Shown one piece after another: positions 28,221-40,383 of a DNA stretch of 64,000 nt (the stretch's first letter is position 1; each line of letters opens with the position of its first letter). Source of the DNA: Metaphire vulgaris (Eukaryota > Annelida > Clitellata > Crassiclitellata > Megascolecidae); assembly GCA_018105865.1 (NCBI GenBank), contig CM030865.1:12848613-12912612 (forward strand), in the 5' to 3' direction. The notes under the pieces were generated by a model, which did not search any database, was not told where the DNA came from, and saw only the letters and a program-made list of their open reading frames with translations. Both the position numbers and the translations under genes were made by a program.

Positions 28221-28428
28221 CAGTAAATATAATGCCATGAACCAGTTGCAAGTCAATCGAAAAGCAGTTTCCAATCACATCATAAAATGCACATGCCCAT
28301 GCCTAGTGGATAAGTACTCAGCAAATAACGCAAGAAAGGCTTCAAACCAATGCCACAATACTACAGAACAGAAAGAACACAGGATATGCTTAATATGTGA
28401 TAATTCCATCTCAAAATACATTCTTACG

Positions 28429-28485
<57 letters not shown>

Positions 28486-28514
28486 TCATGTTTGTTCTAT
28501 TCTTAGTGTCTATA

Positions 28515-30133
28515 TTATTTCCTAAGACTGGCTACTACTTTAAGAGCTGCATCTTCAAAGCTGACACCTGATGTTATAGTCAAACCGCTGTTGTTAAGTA
28601 TCTGTCTTGCTTCTTCAACGTTAGTACCTGCAAAGAAAAAGAAATCTAGTTAATCTGTACTAATTCAATTAAAATGATAATTTTATATATTCACTGTTTG
28701 CAGAACAATTATAAACACCTAATGAATAAAAAGGCAAAAATTTAATATTTGAATTCTGCTTTATTTTAAAACAGCCTTAACCCCTTTAAGACGTAATTGA
28801 TTTTTCGAAAACTCCCCACAGACACGGAATTGTTTGGGGGAAAATTTTTCTTGGGCTAAAGCTTGTGTTGTGTTATGTTGTTATATTGGGCTATTTTCGT
28901 GTGACCTAGTTTCACTGAGTTGCTTAGTCATCAACTATTAGCCCGGCGTATCTCGGGATCCACGATATATGATTAGAAACTTAAAATAATTTATTGGACA
29001 TAAATAGGGGCTTTCCCAAGTTATCTCAGGTCCTGTCCATAGCACTTGGTTTAAATTGCCTGAGTTCTCTCGGGTCACGCCGTAATGGGGTTAAAATAAT
29101 TTGCAATAAAAAAATATATATATAAACAGCATTAAAAACTTCTCAGACATAGAGCAGAAACAAAAGTCAAACATTTGCCTCAAACAGCAGCCACAGCAAA
29201 TTAGAAGTAAATAAATGTAAAAAAATTAAATTCAGCCGATGCTGTTCTTACAGCAAAAAGCCATTACACTGAACTTTAACCCTTTGGTCATGTAAGGCCA
29301 ATATTTTTGGCTTCATAACATATACAGGTTGCTGCGGCAAAACGGTTAATACCGGTACACCTCAAAATCCATAGCAGTGAAGAATTCAGAACAAGCAAAG
29401 GTACAGTATCTACTTTCCAGATAATGCAAGCACAATTAAACTGCATAATGAACATTATCAACAGAAGTTTACCATGCTTACGATCACATGATCAGTTTGG
29501 ACTCGGATTTCAATACATTAATCATCTGTTCTAAGACAGGGTTACCACCATCTCCCAACAACCAAAACACAATCCATAAACCCGGTTTACCCACAGACAT
29601 CAATTGTAAAATGTTGCAATATCTAAATACTCACTTAGAATATGTTTTATTTTAGGAGTTCAAATCCTGAAGAAAACGGCCGAAGATCAAATGACTAAGC
29701 AACAGCAACAAAATAGTCATAGGCTCAATACAAGCCACAAGTGTCCTAAATGCTGAACCGTCTGCATTATTAGTATATTCTCCTTGCTAGATATAAGACC
29801 CTTGTACTAATACCTAACTATCTCTGAATAAAGATATAAATACATGTGTACACATGAAATAACGTAAGCCTTTATGACCTTAAGACATCAGCGATTAATT
29901 TCAGCAATGTTGCAAAAGCCTTTCTGCCAACAAGCACTCTGCAATGATGCTTTTACCTTACGTACCTTCAAGCCGGACAACAATTGGAATGGTCATACGA
30001 ATACTTTTGGCTGCATTGACAATGCCATTGGCTATTGTGGCACAGTTGACAATGCCACCAAATACATTGACAAGAATGGCTTTAACCTGAAAAATATTCA
30101 GAGACAAAATTTGATCATAATTGACTAAAATTC

Positions 30134-30192
<59 letters not shown>

Positions 30193-33100
30193 CCACATAA
30201 ACACATAAAAATTACAAGAAATAAAAATACAAAGTCAGTAAATGCAAAATGTGAAAGATTTCAGGCTGAAAATAAAAATCTCAAAACATCCAAAATAGAG
30301 AAATTTAATCAAATAAAATGTAAAAGAAAAATCCAAATAGCTAATAATGCACCTGAGAATCTGACGTTAATATTTTGAATGCATGGTACACTTGACCTTC
30401 TGTCACACCGCCACCAACATCGAGGAAATTTGCAGGTAAGCCTCCATGAAGTTTAATTAAATCCATTGTGGCCATCGCTAGTCCAGCACCATTGACTAGA
30501 AACAGACAATTCACGACTAAAAAGTGGACTGAGGCAAAAACATAAGACCACTCAAACAAAGAGATCAGAAGAGCAAAACAAAGTTTTAAAACCTAAAAAC
30601 CCTTGGTTGAATCAGTCATCTGTAAAATTGTAATCACTCTGTCATTAAATTTACAAATTCCACTCACTGTCAACTGAATCCATACTCAATGGTCAAAAAA
30701 ATGTGATTACCGTTTCAAAATGAGAATTTTGTCAAATGTTTGATGATATAAAGTTGTCAGAAACAAGCATTTACAACACAAATTTGGTGAATGTCCAATC
30801 CTCTGACAAACATGGCTGAAATATTCACCCCATCACCTGTAAATTTTGACCAAAAATATGACTTTTTGCACTGAGAAAATTTCAATTTGAAAGTCTCTAA
30901 TTGCAATTCAACATGGCTCAAAACAAGATCATTGGTGTACATTTATACACTGACCAAGGCAACCTATATTTCCATCCATTCCAATGTAATTGAGACTGTG
31001 TTTTGCGGCTTCCACTTCACGCGCATCGGTCTCTGACATGTCATCAAGTGCAAAGATTTCCTTCTGTCGGAATGAAGCGTTATCATCAAAGTTGATCTTA
31101 GCATCAAAGCAGACAACTGCAAAAGAAATTAATCCTATAGAAATAAGCAAATTAATCAAATACCAAATCAATAATATTGCTGTCAAAATCACATTCACTA
31201 GCATCACCCACAGTTATCACTGACATCTGAACAATAATGGATATCAAAGTGCCAAAAACTGACTCACCAAATTTGCTGATAATGTAGCAAGACAAATAAT
31301 TAATTAGCATACTAAGTCACAGGCAAATTTTATTGCAATTTAAATCATTAATTAATGCAAGAATTCAACAGAGCAGGAAAGTCATTCATGTAAGTAAATG
31401 AGACTTTGAAGAAAGAGATATTTACATTTGATATTTACATATTGATAAATGTTACAATTATTAATATCAATGGCGTCAGTGAGAAACTGACTGCAAGAAA
31501 AAAAAACGGTTAAAACGGTTCCCACCTGACTTATGGACAATACCAAAAGTACTCAAGAAAGCCCCTATGCTGCAAGGAAAACTTATGAGAAAGTGTGCAT
31601 TTGAGGACAGTGTAAATATACAAAGATCTGTACCTATTAAAATTTGCAACATAAATTAAATTAACTGTGGTACTTCTTAAAAACTGTATACTAACTATAG
31701 ATCATTTTCTTTTGAAATTTAGTTATTTCAATAATAACGCTCAAAAAAGTCAATTGAGTTCAAGAATTTTCACTTCAAATACCTCAAAACATTCTACAGT
31801 AAGAAAAAGAGATCAAGAATAATTTCATCTGCAGAAGCAATTGAATTAAATGCCTATAATAAATTAATTTGTAACAATCAATGTAACAATGTCCTTATCA
31901 CTAAGTACTTCAGTTATCGTGACCTTGGCCATCGGGTGTTTCACCAAAAGGATTTATCTCCACCTGAGTTGCGTCAACTTTAAGAAAGAGATCGTAAAGT
32001 TGTTGAATCTGTTGAGCAGCCTCTGTCAACTGTGATCCTTTGAATTCCAGATTGGCAGCCATCTTTTCTGCCTGTTCATCACTGATTCCAAGACCAATGT
32101 CTATTGGATCCTAAGAGTCAATGAAATCATTCAATTTCTTAACTATTAACAACCAAAGTGTAAAGGAAACAGAAAATTCTCACATTTCATCAATGTCAAA
32201 GCTAAATGTGCATTGAAACCAAGACTGAAGACAAAGCAACATTGAATGAAAGCTACATTGCAAGTCAAAACATCAGTACAACACATCAAAAGCACGTTCA
32301 AGTCATTACAACCTGAAATATTGCTTCTGGAAACCTTGCAGCCACCTCTTCGATGTCAATTCCACCACGAGGACTTCCAACCATGACTGGTCCACCCGTA
32401 TCTCGATCCATAAGAATTGCAAAATACGTTTCCCGAGCAATGTCTAACGCCTCTGCGATCATCACCTAAGCAGCAAAGGACACAGTTAAAATACAATTCT
32501 GAACTAACAGAATAACTATTTTGTAAATTTTACGGGTTTGTCAGTTTTCCTCCTCAAATCCAAGCCTCAGACATAAGAAAGAAAATATAAACATCTTACT
32601 TGTAAAACAGAAATCAACTCCATACAGTCATTGAAATGTACCTGAGTACTTTTAAATGTATTTAAGAGGCTTATCTTTCAACATCAACCTACCTGACGAA
32701 CTCTCACACCTAACTTTGACGTCTGTTTTGTGACAATGTTGTGGCCAAGCATCGCTTTTACAATCTCTGGAACTTTCTGAGGACTGAAAAACAGTTGAAA
32801 ACATCACAGAAACAAATATTTCTACAATATCACTTTACAGTTAGGAAATAAACTAAATAACAAAATGGATCTGCTACACTACAACTACAACACTTTTCAA
32901 TAGTTTGTACATCCAAATTTAGAAATATTCTTAAACTTGCCAATAATCAATTTGTATATTTTAGGTTTACTAACTCTTTTGTCAGGTGTACACCACCTTT
33001 GAATCCTGTACTGAATACACCCTTTCCTCTTCCTCCAGCCAGCACCTGAGCTTTGATGACAAATTCTTTGACCTCTACAAAGCAATCACAAAATATCACA

Positions 33101-34751
33101 AATAATTATTGCACCTTCAGAAAATAAACCTAACAAAGTGCCATAGACTCTGTCTTTTGTCAAGTCCACGGCTCTATAGAAGTCGTCTTGAAAATAATAA
33201 TAACAATAATGATATAACATTGTAACATAGCAGAATTACTGCAAAATTTACTGAAGCTCTTTGCGATCTGCTGTGCATCCTGTAGCGTGGCTGCCATTTG
33301 AAATCGCTGCACATGGATTCCATTGTCAGCCATCAGTTTCTTGCTCTGGAATTCATGAAGATTGAGCAAACGAACCTGTATCGCCATAGTTGTCTTCTGC
33401 CACAACTATCATCAACACAAAACCAAAACAGGTGATCAACTAAAACACTGAAACTGCCTTAAACACTAATTTCAAATTGTCACTCTCTTTGGTTAATACA
33501 CTGCCTCTCTTCTAAGATGATCACATTATCCCGCTGCCGAAATATTTTGTTACAGCTGAAACTCACACCACAAGACCTTGGATGTGAATGTTTCATTACA
33601 TAAGAGCTCTTTAATTTGCATAATTACTACTGATCAGCAAACTGTGTCACTATTCTGCTAAATAAGTCGTCCTTTGCAATACAAAGATTCTGCGATGTGA
33701 ATTAGGGTTAGCTGACTGTTGGATTCCTGATCAAGCAGCATGATATTGCAGTGGGAAAGTGCTAGTCACTGCTTACTGGCTTGTAGACTCTTTAAAAAGC
33801 AAAGATGAAGGTAAACTGAGACAGTAGCAATGCCATTCAAATACCAATCTGATAGCAAGCATCCTAAACACTTCACAGGCAATGAGCTCTTCATCAATTG
33901 CTGGCCCCAGGGAGGGAGGGACGAATGGGGAGGCATATACACTCACAACACCATTAACCAGACCCAGGAACTCATGGACTGGCGGTATTATAGTGAACGG
34001 TCCTGACTCCAATCAAAACAGGCAGTATAAGTCTGTGCGCTCTAACCGAAAAACCAGTATACCAGTCCGCACATCGTAGCACAAATGCCCACAGACAAAC
34101 CACGTCTGCATAGTGCCATACTTAGGAAACATCCTCACACTAGCAGTCTGAAGTAATAGAGATCCTTTGAACATTAGGATAAATTTAAAAAATAATGTCG
34201 ATATAGAGTCGAGCAGTAGGAGTCATGAGCATAAATTACAATAAAACTCCTAAGTAATTGAGGCGCCTGTATAGCGCAGAACAGTAGGAGTCATGAGCAT
34301 ACATTAGAATAAATAAATGTCTAAAGTATGGCGCTATACAAAGACGGTTATCCTAATACACTTCTCGAGGTCTCTATGGATGGAGCAGTCGTCGGAACTT
34401 CTTTCCGTAGAAACGGACTACGTTCGGATTACTTCCTGTCATCGTTGGAGTCAGGACCGATCATAATTATCGGACTGGCTTGTGGACTTTCAATTACGAA
34501 CTGTCACGGAAATGATTTTTGACTATGATTCTCACTGAAGCGACCATCGACTGATGCTACGTGCGTCGTGAGTATTATAGTGGCGCTTAAGAACCTTACG
34601 GTTGATTGATGGTCATCTGCTAGAGATCTAAAAACGTAATTTTCAAACGGATTTTTCATGCAATCGAATCAGAAAATGAAAATCATAGGAAATAATTCGA
34701 AGGGAAAACCTTTCTGCTGATCGACGTTCTCAACGACAACAACGCCGCCAT
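28515..34751 (-). CDS. SUCLG2: succinyl-CoA ligase [GDP-forming] subunit beta, mitochondrial
   Basis: Beta subunit of the TCA-cycle enzyme that makes GTP while converting succinyl-CoA to succinate in the mitochondrial matrix, working with the alpha subunit. Exons in order: 34710-34751, 33252-33375, 32975-33074, 32693-32783, 32313-32465, 31924-32110, 30955-31116, 30353-30495, 29966-30086, 28515-28627. They total 1236 nt (411 residues plus TAA) with every phase matching. Landmarks: [16 protein letters not shown], the ATP-grasp loop [88 protein letters not shown] and [19 protein letters not shown]. The last block matches SUCLG2 rather than the ATP-specific SUCLA2 (from memory of the families). 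Length is slightly under the human protein, mostly in the presequence. Confidence 0.95.
30138..30186. repeat. SUCLG2: (TA)n microsatellite in SUCLG2 intron 8
   Basis: Uninterrupted TA tract about 50 bases upstream (minus sense) of exon 9. A second such tract is at 28432-28480 in the 3' flank. Confidence 0.95.
33985..34065 (-). mobile_element. possible tRNA-like SINE head in SUCLG2 intron 1
   Basis: Minus strand reads TTTTTCGGTTAGAGCGCACA, very like a pol III A-box (GGTTAGAGCGC), followed about 30 bases on by GATTGGAGTCAGGACC, only loosely like a B-box. Nearby, GCAGTAGGAGTCATGAGCAT is present twice (34212-34236 and 34283-34306) as direct repeats. Confidence 0.35.
34710..34751 (-). CDS. SUCLG2: exon 1 of SUCLG2: mitochondrial presequence
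   Basis: ATG at 34751 in the context [24 protein letters not shown] is basic, serine-rich and free of acidic residues, a classic matrix-targeting start. The donor (AGAAAG followed by GTTTTC) is weak at +3 to +5 but keeps phase 0 with exon 2 (V-R-L-L-N-L-H-E-F). About 1.3 kb of intron 1 separates it from exon 2. Confidence 0.8.
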
Positions 34752-34809
34752 GTTGACCGACAACAACTGGATATCTATCATAGATTTATTATAATACATA
34801 TTATATTAA
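34752..34809 (-). promoter_or_regulatory. SUCLG2: presumed 5' UTR/promoter of SUCLG2
   Basis: The sequence immediately upstream of the start ATG (GTTGTTGTCGGTCAACATGG) is moderately GC-rich and TATA-less as expected of a housekeeping promoter. Only about 60 bases remain before LINE-derived sequence starts, so the promoter must be short or include that LINE fragment. Confidence 0.35.
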
Positions 34810-35148
34810 AGTATTAAACCATCAGTCCATCGCCAAAGACTTATGAAAGAAAATGTTATAGAAAAATACTAAGAATCGGATGGGTCGAAAAATCACAAAA
34901 GAAGAAATATACCGGAGAATTCAGCCCAAACAAACCATGCTGGAAACTTCAGTGGAAAGAGTAAAACAAAGGAGACTCCATCTTTTTGGACACATATGCA
35001 GAATGAAAGAGGACAGAAAGATCAAAGCTCTATAATGTTTGGAATAATGGAGGGTGCCAATAAGAGAGGGAGACCACACAAGGAATGGTGTAATGATATT
35101 GAAGAATGATGTGGAAGCAGTTTACAGGATCTTAGCCACAGAGCAACG
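34810..35148 (+). mobile_element. LINE ORF2 C-terminus (RTE/craniofacial-development-2-like type), truncated
   Basis: Homologous along its length to 57963-58366: shared TATAGAAAAA-TACTAAGAATCGGATGGG, GAAAGAGTAAAACAAA and GGAGGGTGCCAATAAGAGAG. Coded signature: LFGHI-RMK-DRK, GANKRGRPHKEW and DI-E--GSSLQDL. Frames are broken. It stops at 35148 exactly where a CAGTGGCGTAGC hAT-type end begins. Confidence 0.75.
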
Positions 35149-35480
35149 CAGTGGCGTAGCGAGGGGGCAGATCGAGGAGGCGAAGCGCCCCAGGCGGGCC
35201 ATGCAGGCGGCACTTGCTCTAGGGGCGGTATTTTTGAGATTTTCTACTTTTTTATAATTATTAGCCTTTATTAGGGTTTTTTGCTTGTCAGACTTGTTTA
35301 GAGACTTGATAACGTTTTTTTGCTTGTCAGACTTTTTAAGACTTGATTGGTAAGGTTTTTTCCAGGAAATTTTTAAAATTTTCCGCCGCAAAAAGGCGGC
35401 ACTTTTTAATTTCTTCTTGTGAAAATTTTCCGCCGAGAAAAGGCGGCACTTTTTATTTTCGCCCCAGGCGGCATTTTGCC
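35149..35480. mobile_element. hAT-type repeat, left end only
   Basis: Begins CAGTGGCGTAGCGAGGGGGC, the usual start of this MITE class. It contains two GCTTGTCAGAC motifs and a locally repeated CCGCCGCAAAAAGGCGGCAC block (35384 and 35431). I cannot find a matching right end or target duplication, so the 3' limit is approximate. Confidence 0.5.
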
Positions 35481-35688
35481 TATATATAAGCGGTTTGAAG
35501 ATGTTCGACCGTACTTTATAAATGCTTACGTGAGTAGAAACGAACATTATTATAATTAACACCAGCTCACCTCTCACACACACCCAGCCAACCTAAATAC
35601 ACATAAACATATACAATTAAACAACCAACCTAGCTATCACTTTGTGACATTGAGAAAGTAACGGCAACCAACTCTAGATTAATGAAGT

Positions 35689-36016
35689 CAGTGGTGTAAC
35701 CAAGAGGGGCTTTAGGGGTTAAAACCCCCATGGGCGCCGACGAAAAATTTTTAAAATGTGTTTCCATGCATTTATAATTTTTGGATGCGGTTTTGATGGT
35801 CAAACCCCCCTTGGGCTGCTGACCCAAATTTTTTAAGCGCCATAGTCGCGGCGACCTTTTTTGCTTGTCAGCTTCATGAAAAGAAAAATTGGAAAAAATA
35901 GAAGGAAATACATAGAATAAATACATAGGATGACCTTTTTGCTTGTCAAGATTTTACTGGTTACTGTCAAAAGTCGGAACCAACCCCCCCTTCCGAAAAT
36001 CCTTGCTACGCCACTG
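35689..36016. mobile_element. hAT-type MITE, 328 bp
   Basis: Left end CAGTGGTGTAACCAAGAGGG; right end, read inward, CAGTGGCGTAGCAAGG. Flanking octamers AATGAAGT (35681-35688) and AATGACGT (36017-36024) match 7/8. Contains two TTTTTGCTTGTCA motifs. Confidence 0.82.
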
Positions 36017-36224
36017 AATGACGTTAGCCACTTGCGTCGTTGCTTGCCTATAGTACCGGAAAGATCAGCGCCGAAAACCCTACGCTCGTTCGAGTACGGG
36101 ACCACCTTTACTTTTTTAATTACGCAGAGCCGGAACGATATAGGGATGGGGCAGAGAGGAGACACAAAAGCGATAATTTGCTTCATTGTTCTCTTGCAAA
36201 ACGAGGTATGCAGATGGACGCTAT

Positions 36225-36228
<4 letters not shown>

Positions 36229-36284
<56 letters not shown>
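36229..36284. repeat. (TC)n microsatellite
   Basis: About 56 bases of CT dinucleotide, producing Ser-Leu frames that are not genes. Confidence 0.96.
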
Positions 36285-36286
<2 letters not shown>

Positions 36287-36479
36287 ACAATGGAATTTCG
36301 TCAATTCTGTCAATAGCATTCAGTGTCAAAATCATCGAGGAATAATAGTGGCCACTAGACTGACAGACACTCTATTTACCCGCAGTTACAGTATACACGG
36401 TTGCTAATTTACTCAAATGTTTCCGTAAATTAACTGCCAGTCTACTATTAAATGGCGCACTTAGATCTATAGTATTAAT

Positions 36480-37255
36480 AATAATAATAAAGAATAGCGC
36501 TATAAAACATAAGCCCTCCTATACGAATTAACGTTGCGGCGCCGCAAAATTATGAAAATTTCATTAGATGGAATCATTTATAGCAAAATCTTTTAGCATA
36601 AGTATCTTTTAAAATTTTATATCTGCTATTTTATATTCAATCAGTTAGAATTCTTAAACAAAGAAGTAATGCGGGAATCTTGTTATTTTTATAATATTAC
36701 TGTATTCAATGTAGTTTGGTCAAATTTGAAGTCAAATCAAACAAAAAATAGCACTGGGTATAATGTCTTTCTTTTATTTCAGCAAGTTACCATATTATTC
36801 TGCAATTGCTGTTATTAAAAATAATATCAACTAAATAACTACGACAAGGTTAGTAGAAGGTTTTCAAATAAATTTTTAAACTTTATTTCTTACTGAACTC
36901 AATACAGGTAGCATATTGCATATTATAGAAATGAAGAAAACAGCATTAAATGCAATGTTTTATAGTTTGTAAGTTTATAACACTTGTAAATATTAATTAA
37001 ATAATAATAATAATGACTTTATTATTATTTGTTCACTTATAAACAAAGTTTTAGATGTAAAATCGAACTTATTTGTAGAATTTGAAAAACATTATTTTAC
37101 TTAATGCTACATAAATAAGTACAAAACCATCGATTTAAATATAGTGAAAACTATCCATATACAAATTCGCCATTTTGCATACGTAAATGAGGGCATTTAA
37201 AATGGCTACACAATACGAGTCTTAGAGTCTCGTGTGTTATTATTGACGAATCAAA
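36480..37255 (+). repeat. repeat X, copy 1 (~0.8 kb, unclassified)
   Basis: Preceded by (AAT)n and TAGCGCTATAAAACAT, ends GTCTCGTGTGTTATT-GACGAATC. Collinear with 49225-50010 over the whole length, sharing GGTATAATGTCTTTCTTTTA, GAAATGAAGAAAACA, AACATTATTTTACTTAATGC and ATACAAATTCGCCATTT. No coding frame and no inverted ends. Further partial copies are at 38160-38545, 39120-39240 and 55085-55740, all in the same orientation. Confidence 0.8.
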
Positions 37256-37342
37256 AAAAATTAATATCGCTTAAAACTAGTATTCTATCTTGAAGTCATT
37301 GTTTAGCAGTTAAATTAGTTAATGTTAGTTAGTTCAAATCAT

Positions 37343-37806
37343 CAAACCCCTCCCCTATTTTGTTGACATTATAATTAATGGACAGACCCGAACAGTAATT
37401 AAAAGCAACATGTCACTTGCTGAAAGGGTTTGAAAAAAGTTTGACAGTTGTTGACAGGGGAGGGGGTTAAGAGAAGTTGACGTCAACAATTTTGTTACAA
37501 ATGATGAAAAATATGAATTTTCATGGAATACTATTTATTAAAATGGATTAAGCATGACAAGCGAAAAACAAGATCATCATCATCACCACATTGTGACACT
37601 TGATGAACAAAAGAAAGGGGAAAACGGTCATCGCCGCAAAAATAATAACATTCTAAGCTTTTTAGGGAGACCCGTCACTGATCTTAGATGGGGGTCAAAA
37701 GTTTTTGACATAATTATAGGGGTAACTGAAAGTTGAAAGCTGTTGACAAGGGGAGGATGTCAAAAATTGCCCAAAATTTGTTGATATAATTTAAGGGACA
37801 GCCCTT
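37343..37806 (-). mobile_element. GGGGCTGTCC-ended MITE, two partial copies head to head
   Basis: 37343-37390 is the right end of one copy in plus orientation (TGTTGACATTATAATTAATG then GACAGACC). 37424-37806 is a second copy in the opposite orientation, ending TTAAGGGACAGCCC. The second has lost its inner terminus. Most diverged of the five loci. Confidence 0.75.
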
Positions 37807-38159
37807 ATTTAAAATATCAATCAAAACAGTTTATTTCTCAATAATGTATGAATACAGGCAGATTATCTTGTACATACACACATCTTGTAATCGTTTAGCT
37901 AGCCAAGACCTATTACGTTTTTATTTTATCATTTCCGAAAATCAATGTGATTTAGCCAACTCAATATCGATCTGATATATACTGATTTAGAAACAATCGT
38001 AGATCTATATACGACAAATAGGTCCTAAATTAATGGATTCAAGAAATATTTCATAACTTTATTTGTTACTTTTATTTATTACTGCTTCCGGGCAGCGCTA
38101 TAGAAATTTCGTTCTACTTATTTACTTACTTGCGTACTTACTTGGTATTACTTACTTTA

Positions 38160-38545
38160 CTCAATGCCGGTAGACTAGGCCATTTCTGAAAGTGAAGAAA
38201 ACAGCATCTTGTGCAATGCTTTTTTGGTTGCAACGTCTGCAAATATTAATGAAATGATAATTTTCGCTTTATTCTCATTTGACTTCAAGACATGAAGCTA
38301 CGAATGGAAAGCGATAGCTCAAAAGAATTGGTTAAACAATATTATTGTACTCGATGCTAAAGAGATGGTAGATGCAATTGATCTAAATATTGCGTGTAAA
38401 CTAGACCTCTCTTTACTATTCAAAATCGCCATTTTGGGGGCAAGAGGAACATACGTATTACTTAAAATATAAATATGAAGACTTAAGAGCTATTATTTAA
38501 TGCGGTTTATTCGCCTTGAGAGACACGATTTTATAATATGACAAG
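38160..38545 (+). repeat. repeat X, partial copy 2
   Basis: Shares AGTGAAGAAAACAGCATC, CAATATTATTGTACTCGATGC, TGATCTAAATATTG and AAAATCGCCATTTTGGGGGC with the 3' two-thirds of repeat X. More diverged than copy 1. Confidence 0.6.
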
Positions 38546-38689
38546 ATAAAATCTGAATCCCCAACTCCCGCAATTCCTGTATTATCTTTTTATCATTTTA
38601 TGTCTTCAGATCTAAGCTTAAATCGTTCCCTTTTCTTAAATAATTCCGCCATAGGTTATTGAATGCGGAGAGTTGCTTCAGTGGTTTTC

Positions 38690-38835
38690 ACACAGGCTTG
38701 CTTAAAGTAAAAAAGTAAGTAAAGTAAAATCTCGTGGATTTCTATAGCGCCTCGGAAACAGCACAACAGTAGCTGCTTATTCTTAGGCGCTCAGCCTCTC
38801 TTAAAACCACTTAGCCTCCTAAACCACTTAAATCA

Positions 38836-38902
<67 letters not shown>
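38690..38902. repeat. SINE-tail mosaic ending in (TTA)n
   Basis: CAGTGGTTTTCACACAGGCT is interrupted at 38715 by a segment with a GGATTTCTATAGCGCCTCGG tail motif. The first unit then resumes as AACCACTTAGCCTCCTAAAC and runs into (TTA)n at 38838-38900. One SINE-like unit seems to have inserted into another. Confidence 0.6.
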
Positions 38903-38904
<2 letters not shown>

Positions 38905-39309
38905 AAGCACTATGATTATAACAATCTAGCCTCATTGCCCTTCGGATATTTTGAGTTTTTTACCGTTGCAATGCTGATCGTTCACCTTTCACATAGCTAT
39001 TTTAAGAAAGGATAGCACATTTCCAAATTTACGAGTAATTAACTACTGTGGCACTACCTTTTAGTGCGCTATGGAAATCCACGAGGTTTTACTTACTGAC
39101 TTATTGATTTACTATTTACATACCTATGTTTTGACTATTCCAGTTGACAAACAGAAAACAGCATTAAATACAATGCTTTATAACAGTAATACTAATTATA
39201 GTTTTTTAAAGTTCTTATATATTTCAATTTTTCAAATATGAAACAACAAAATAAATTTCTTCAGATTTTAGATGCGTTTGTTGCACTTGATGCTGAATAC
39301 TAAGATTTT

Positions 39310-39395
39310 TGGGTAAAACCGTGGCATCCTCGGGGCCACGAGTCCCCCAGGACCCTCTCAGTCCCGCTGACGGGCGTGACGGCGCTGAGCCATTC
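39310..39395 (+). pseudogene. possible stray collagen Gly-X-Y exon fragment
   Basis: An isolated GC-rich patch in AT-rich DNA. Allowing frame changes, the plus strand gives Gly-Lys-Thr, Gly-Pro-Arg, Pro-Ala-Asp-Gly-Arg-Asp-Gly-Ala-Glu, i.e. broken collagen-like triplets. No splice acceptor is evident. It lies beside a repeat-X fragment, as does the second collagen copy's first exon. Confidence 0.35.
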
Positions 39396-39562
39396 ATTGC
39401 ACTTGACAGAGAAACATTCAAAGGTCGAATTTAGAGATCATGGAATTATTTCAAGCACAGTTGACGACAGTAAGTAATCTGATGGTTACAATGATTAGTA
39501 ATAAATAAATGTAAAATATTGAAAGTAATGTGTTAATATATGATGTTTTGATGATCCAAGTG

Positions 39563-39749
39563 CAGTGACGTCGCCAGGAATTTTTGGTGGGGGGATAAAA
39601 CTTCAAAAGGGGCTAGCGTGTCAGATTCCTTACCCACCCCTCATCCTCCACAGAAAACTTTCTCACCGGATTTGCGCGAATCTGGTAGGTGGTCTGGGGC
39701 AGGTTGGGGGGCAGTTGCCCCATTTGCTCCCCCCGTGGCGACGCTAATG
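39563..39749. mobile_element. hAT-type MITE, 187 bp
   Basis: Left end CAGTGACGTCGCCAGG; right end, read inward, CATTAGCGTCGCCACGG. Flanking octamers TCCAAGTG (39555-39562) and TCCAGGTG (39750-39757) match 7/8. Confidence 0.78.
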
Positions 39750-40092
39750 TCCAGGTGCTGCAAGAGATAAATCAGGACAAAGAGGATTTGGTGTAAATCG
39801 GTTAATGCAGTATTTGTTCATTGCTTGTTCAGTTGCTGGAAAACCTTTGTTCTAGTTAACCATCCATTGTTGATCAAAGAATCTATTTTCTGTTATGTAT
39901 TACTTTGAATTATAAAACAATTTGATTTTAATACTTTTAAAGACTATTGCAATGTGTCTTGCGAACTTAAAGGAATTGTTTTGATAGTGATGTTTGACAA
40001 ATAAAATTTTTGTCGTATATTTATCATCACTTATTTCGGTAGATGATTGCAGATTGTCCGATTGCCAAATCACAATGTCTTTGCATCACATC

Positions 40093-40383
40093 CAGTGGCG
40101 TCAATCTGTAGTAAAAGTTGTGAGGGTCCACCTGTTGTTGTGCCTAACCCTAACCCTTTTAGCATAATTCTTATTACTTATTAATGTTCCAAAATACCAT
40201 TTACTGATAATATCTACGACTCTACGTGTATCATCTATCCAGCACAACAATTTATTAAATAATTGTACAACAGTACAATGTAGATTTATTCAGATTTTGT
40301 TAGGGTCCATGCATTATGGACCCTCACATCCAAATTTTTGTGAGGGTCCCGACCCCACGACCCTCGCGGGATTGACGCCTATG
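40093..40383. mobile_element. hAT-type MITE, 291 bp, perfect target duplication
   Basis: Left end CAGTGGCGTCAATCTG; right end, read inward, CATAGGCGTCAATCCCG. Both flanks carry ATCACATC (40085-40092 and 40384-40391). The interior has GAGGGTCC direct and inverted repeats. Confidence 0.85.

Noticed and set aside
35930..36407. Frames with Ser-Leu runs
   Set aside because: (TC)n dinucleotide tract and MITE sequence.
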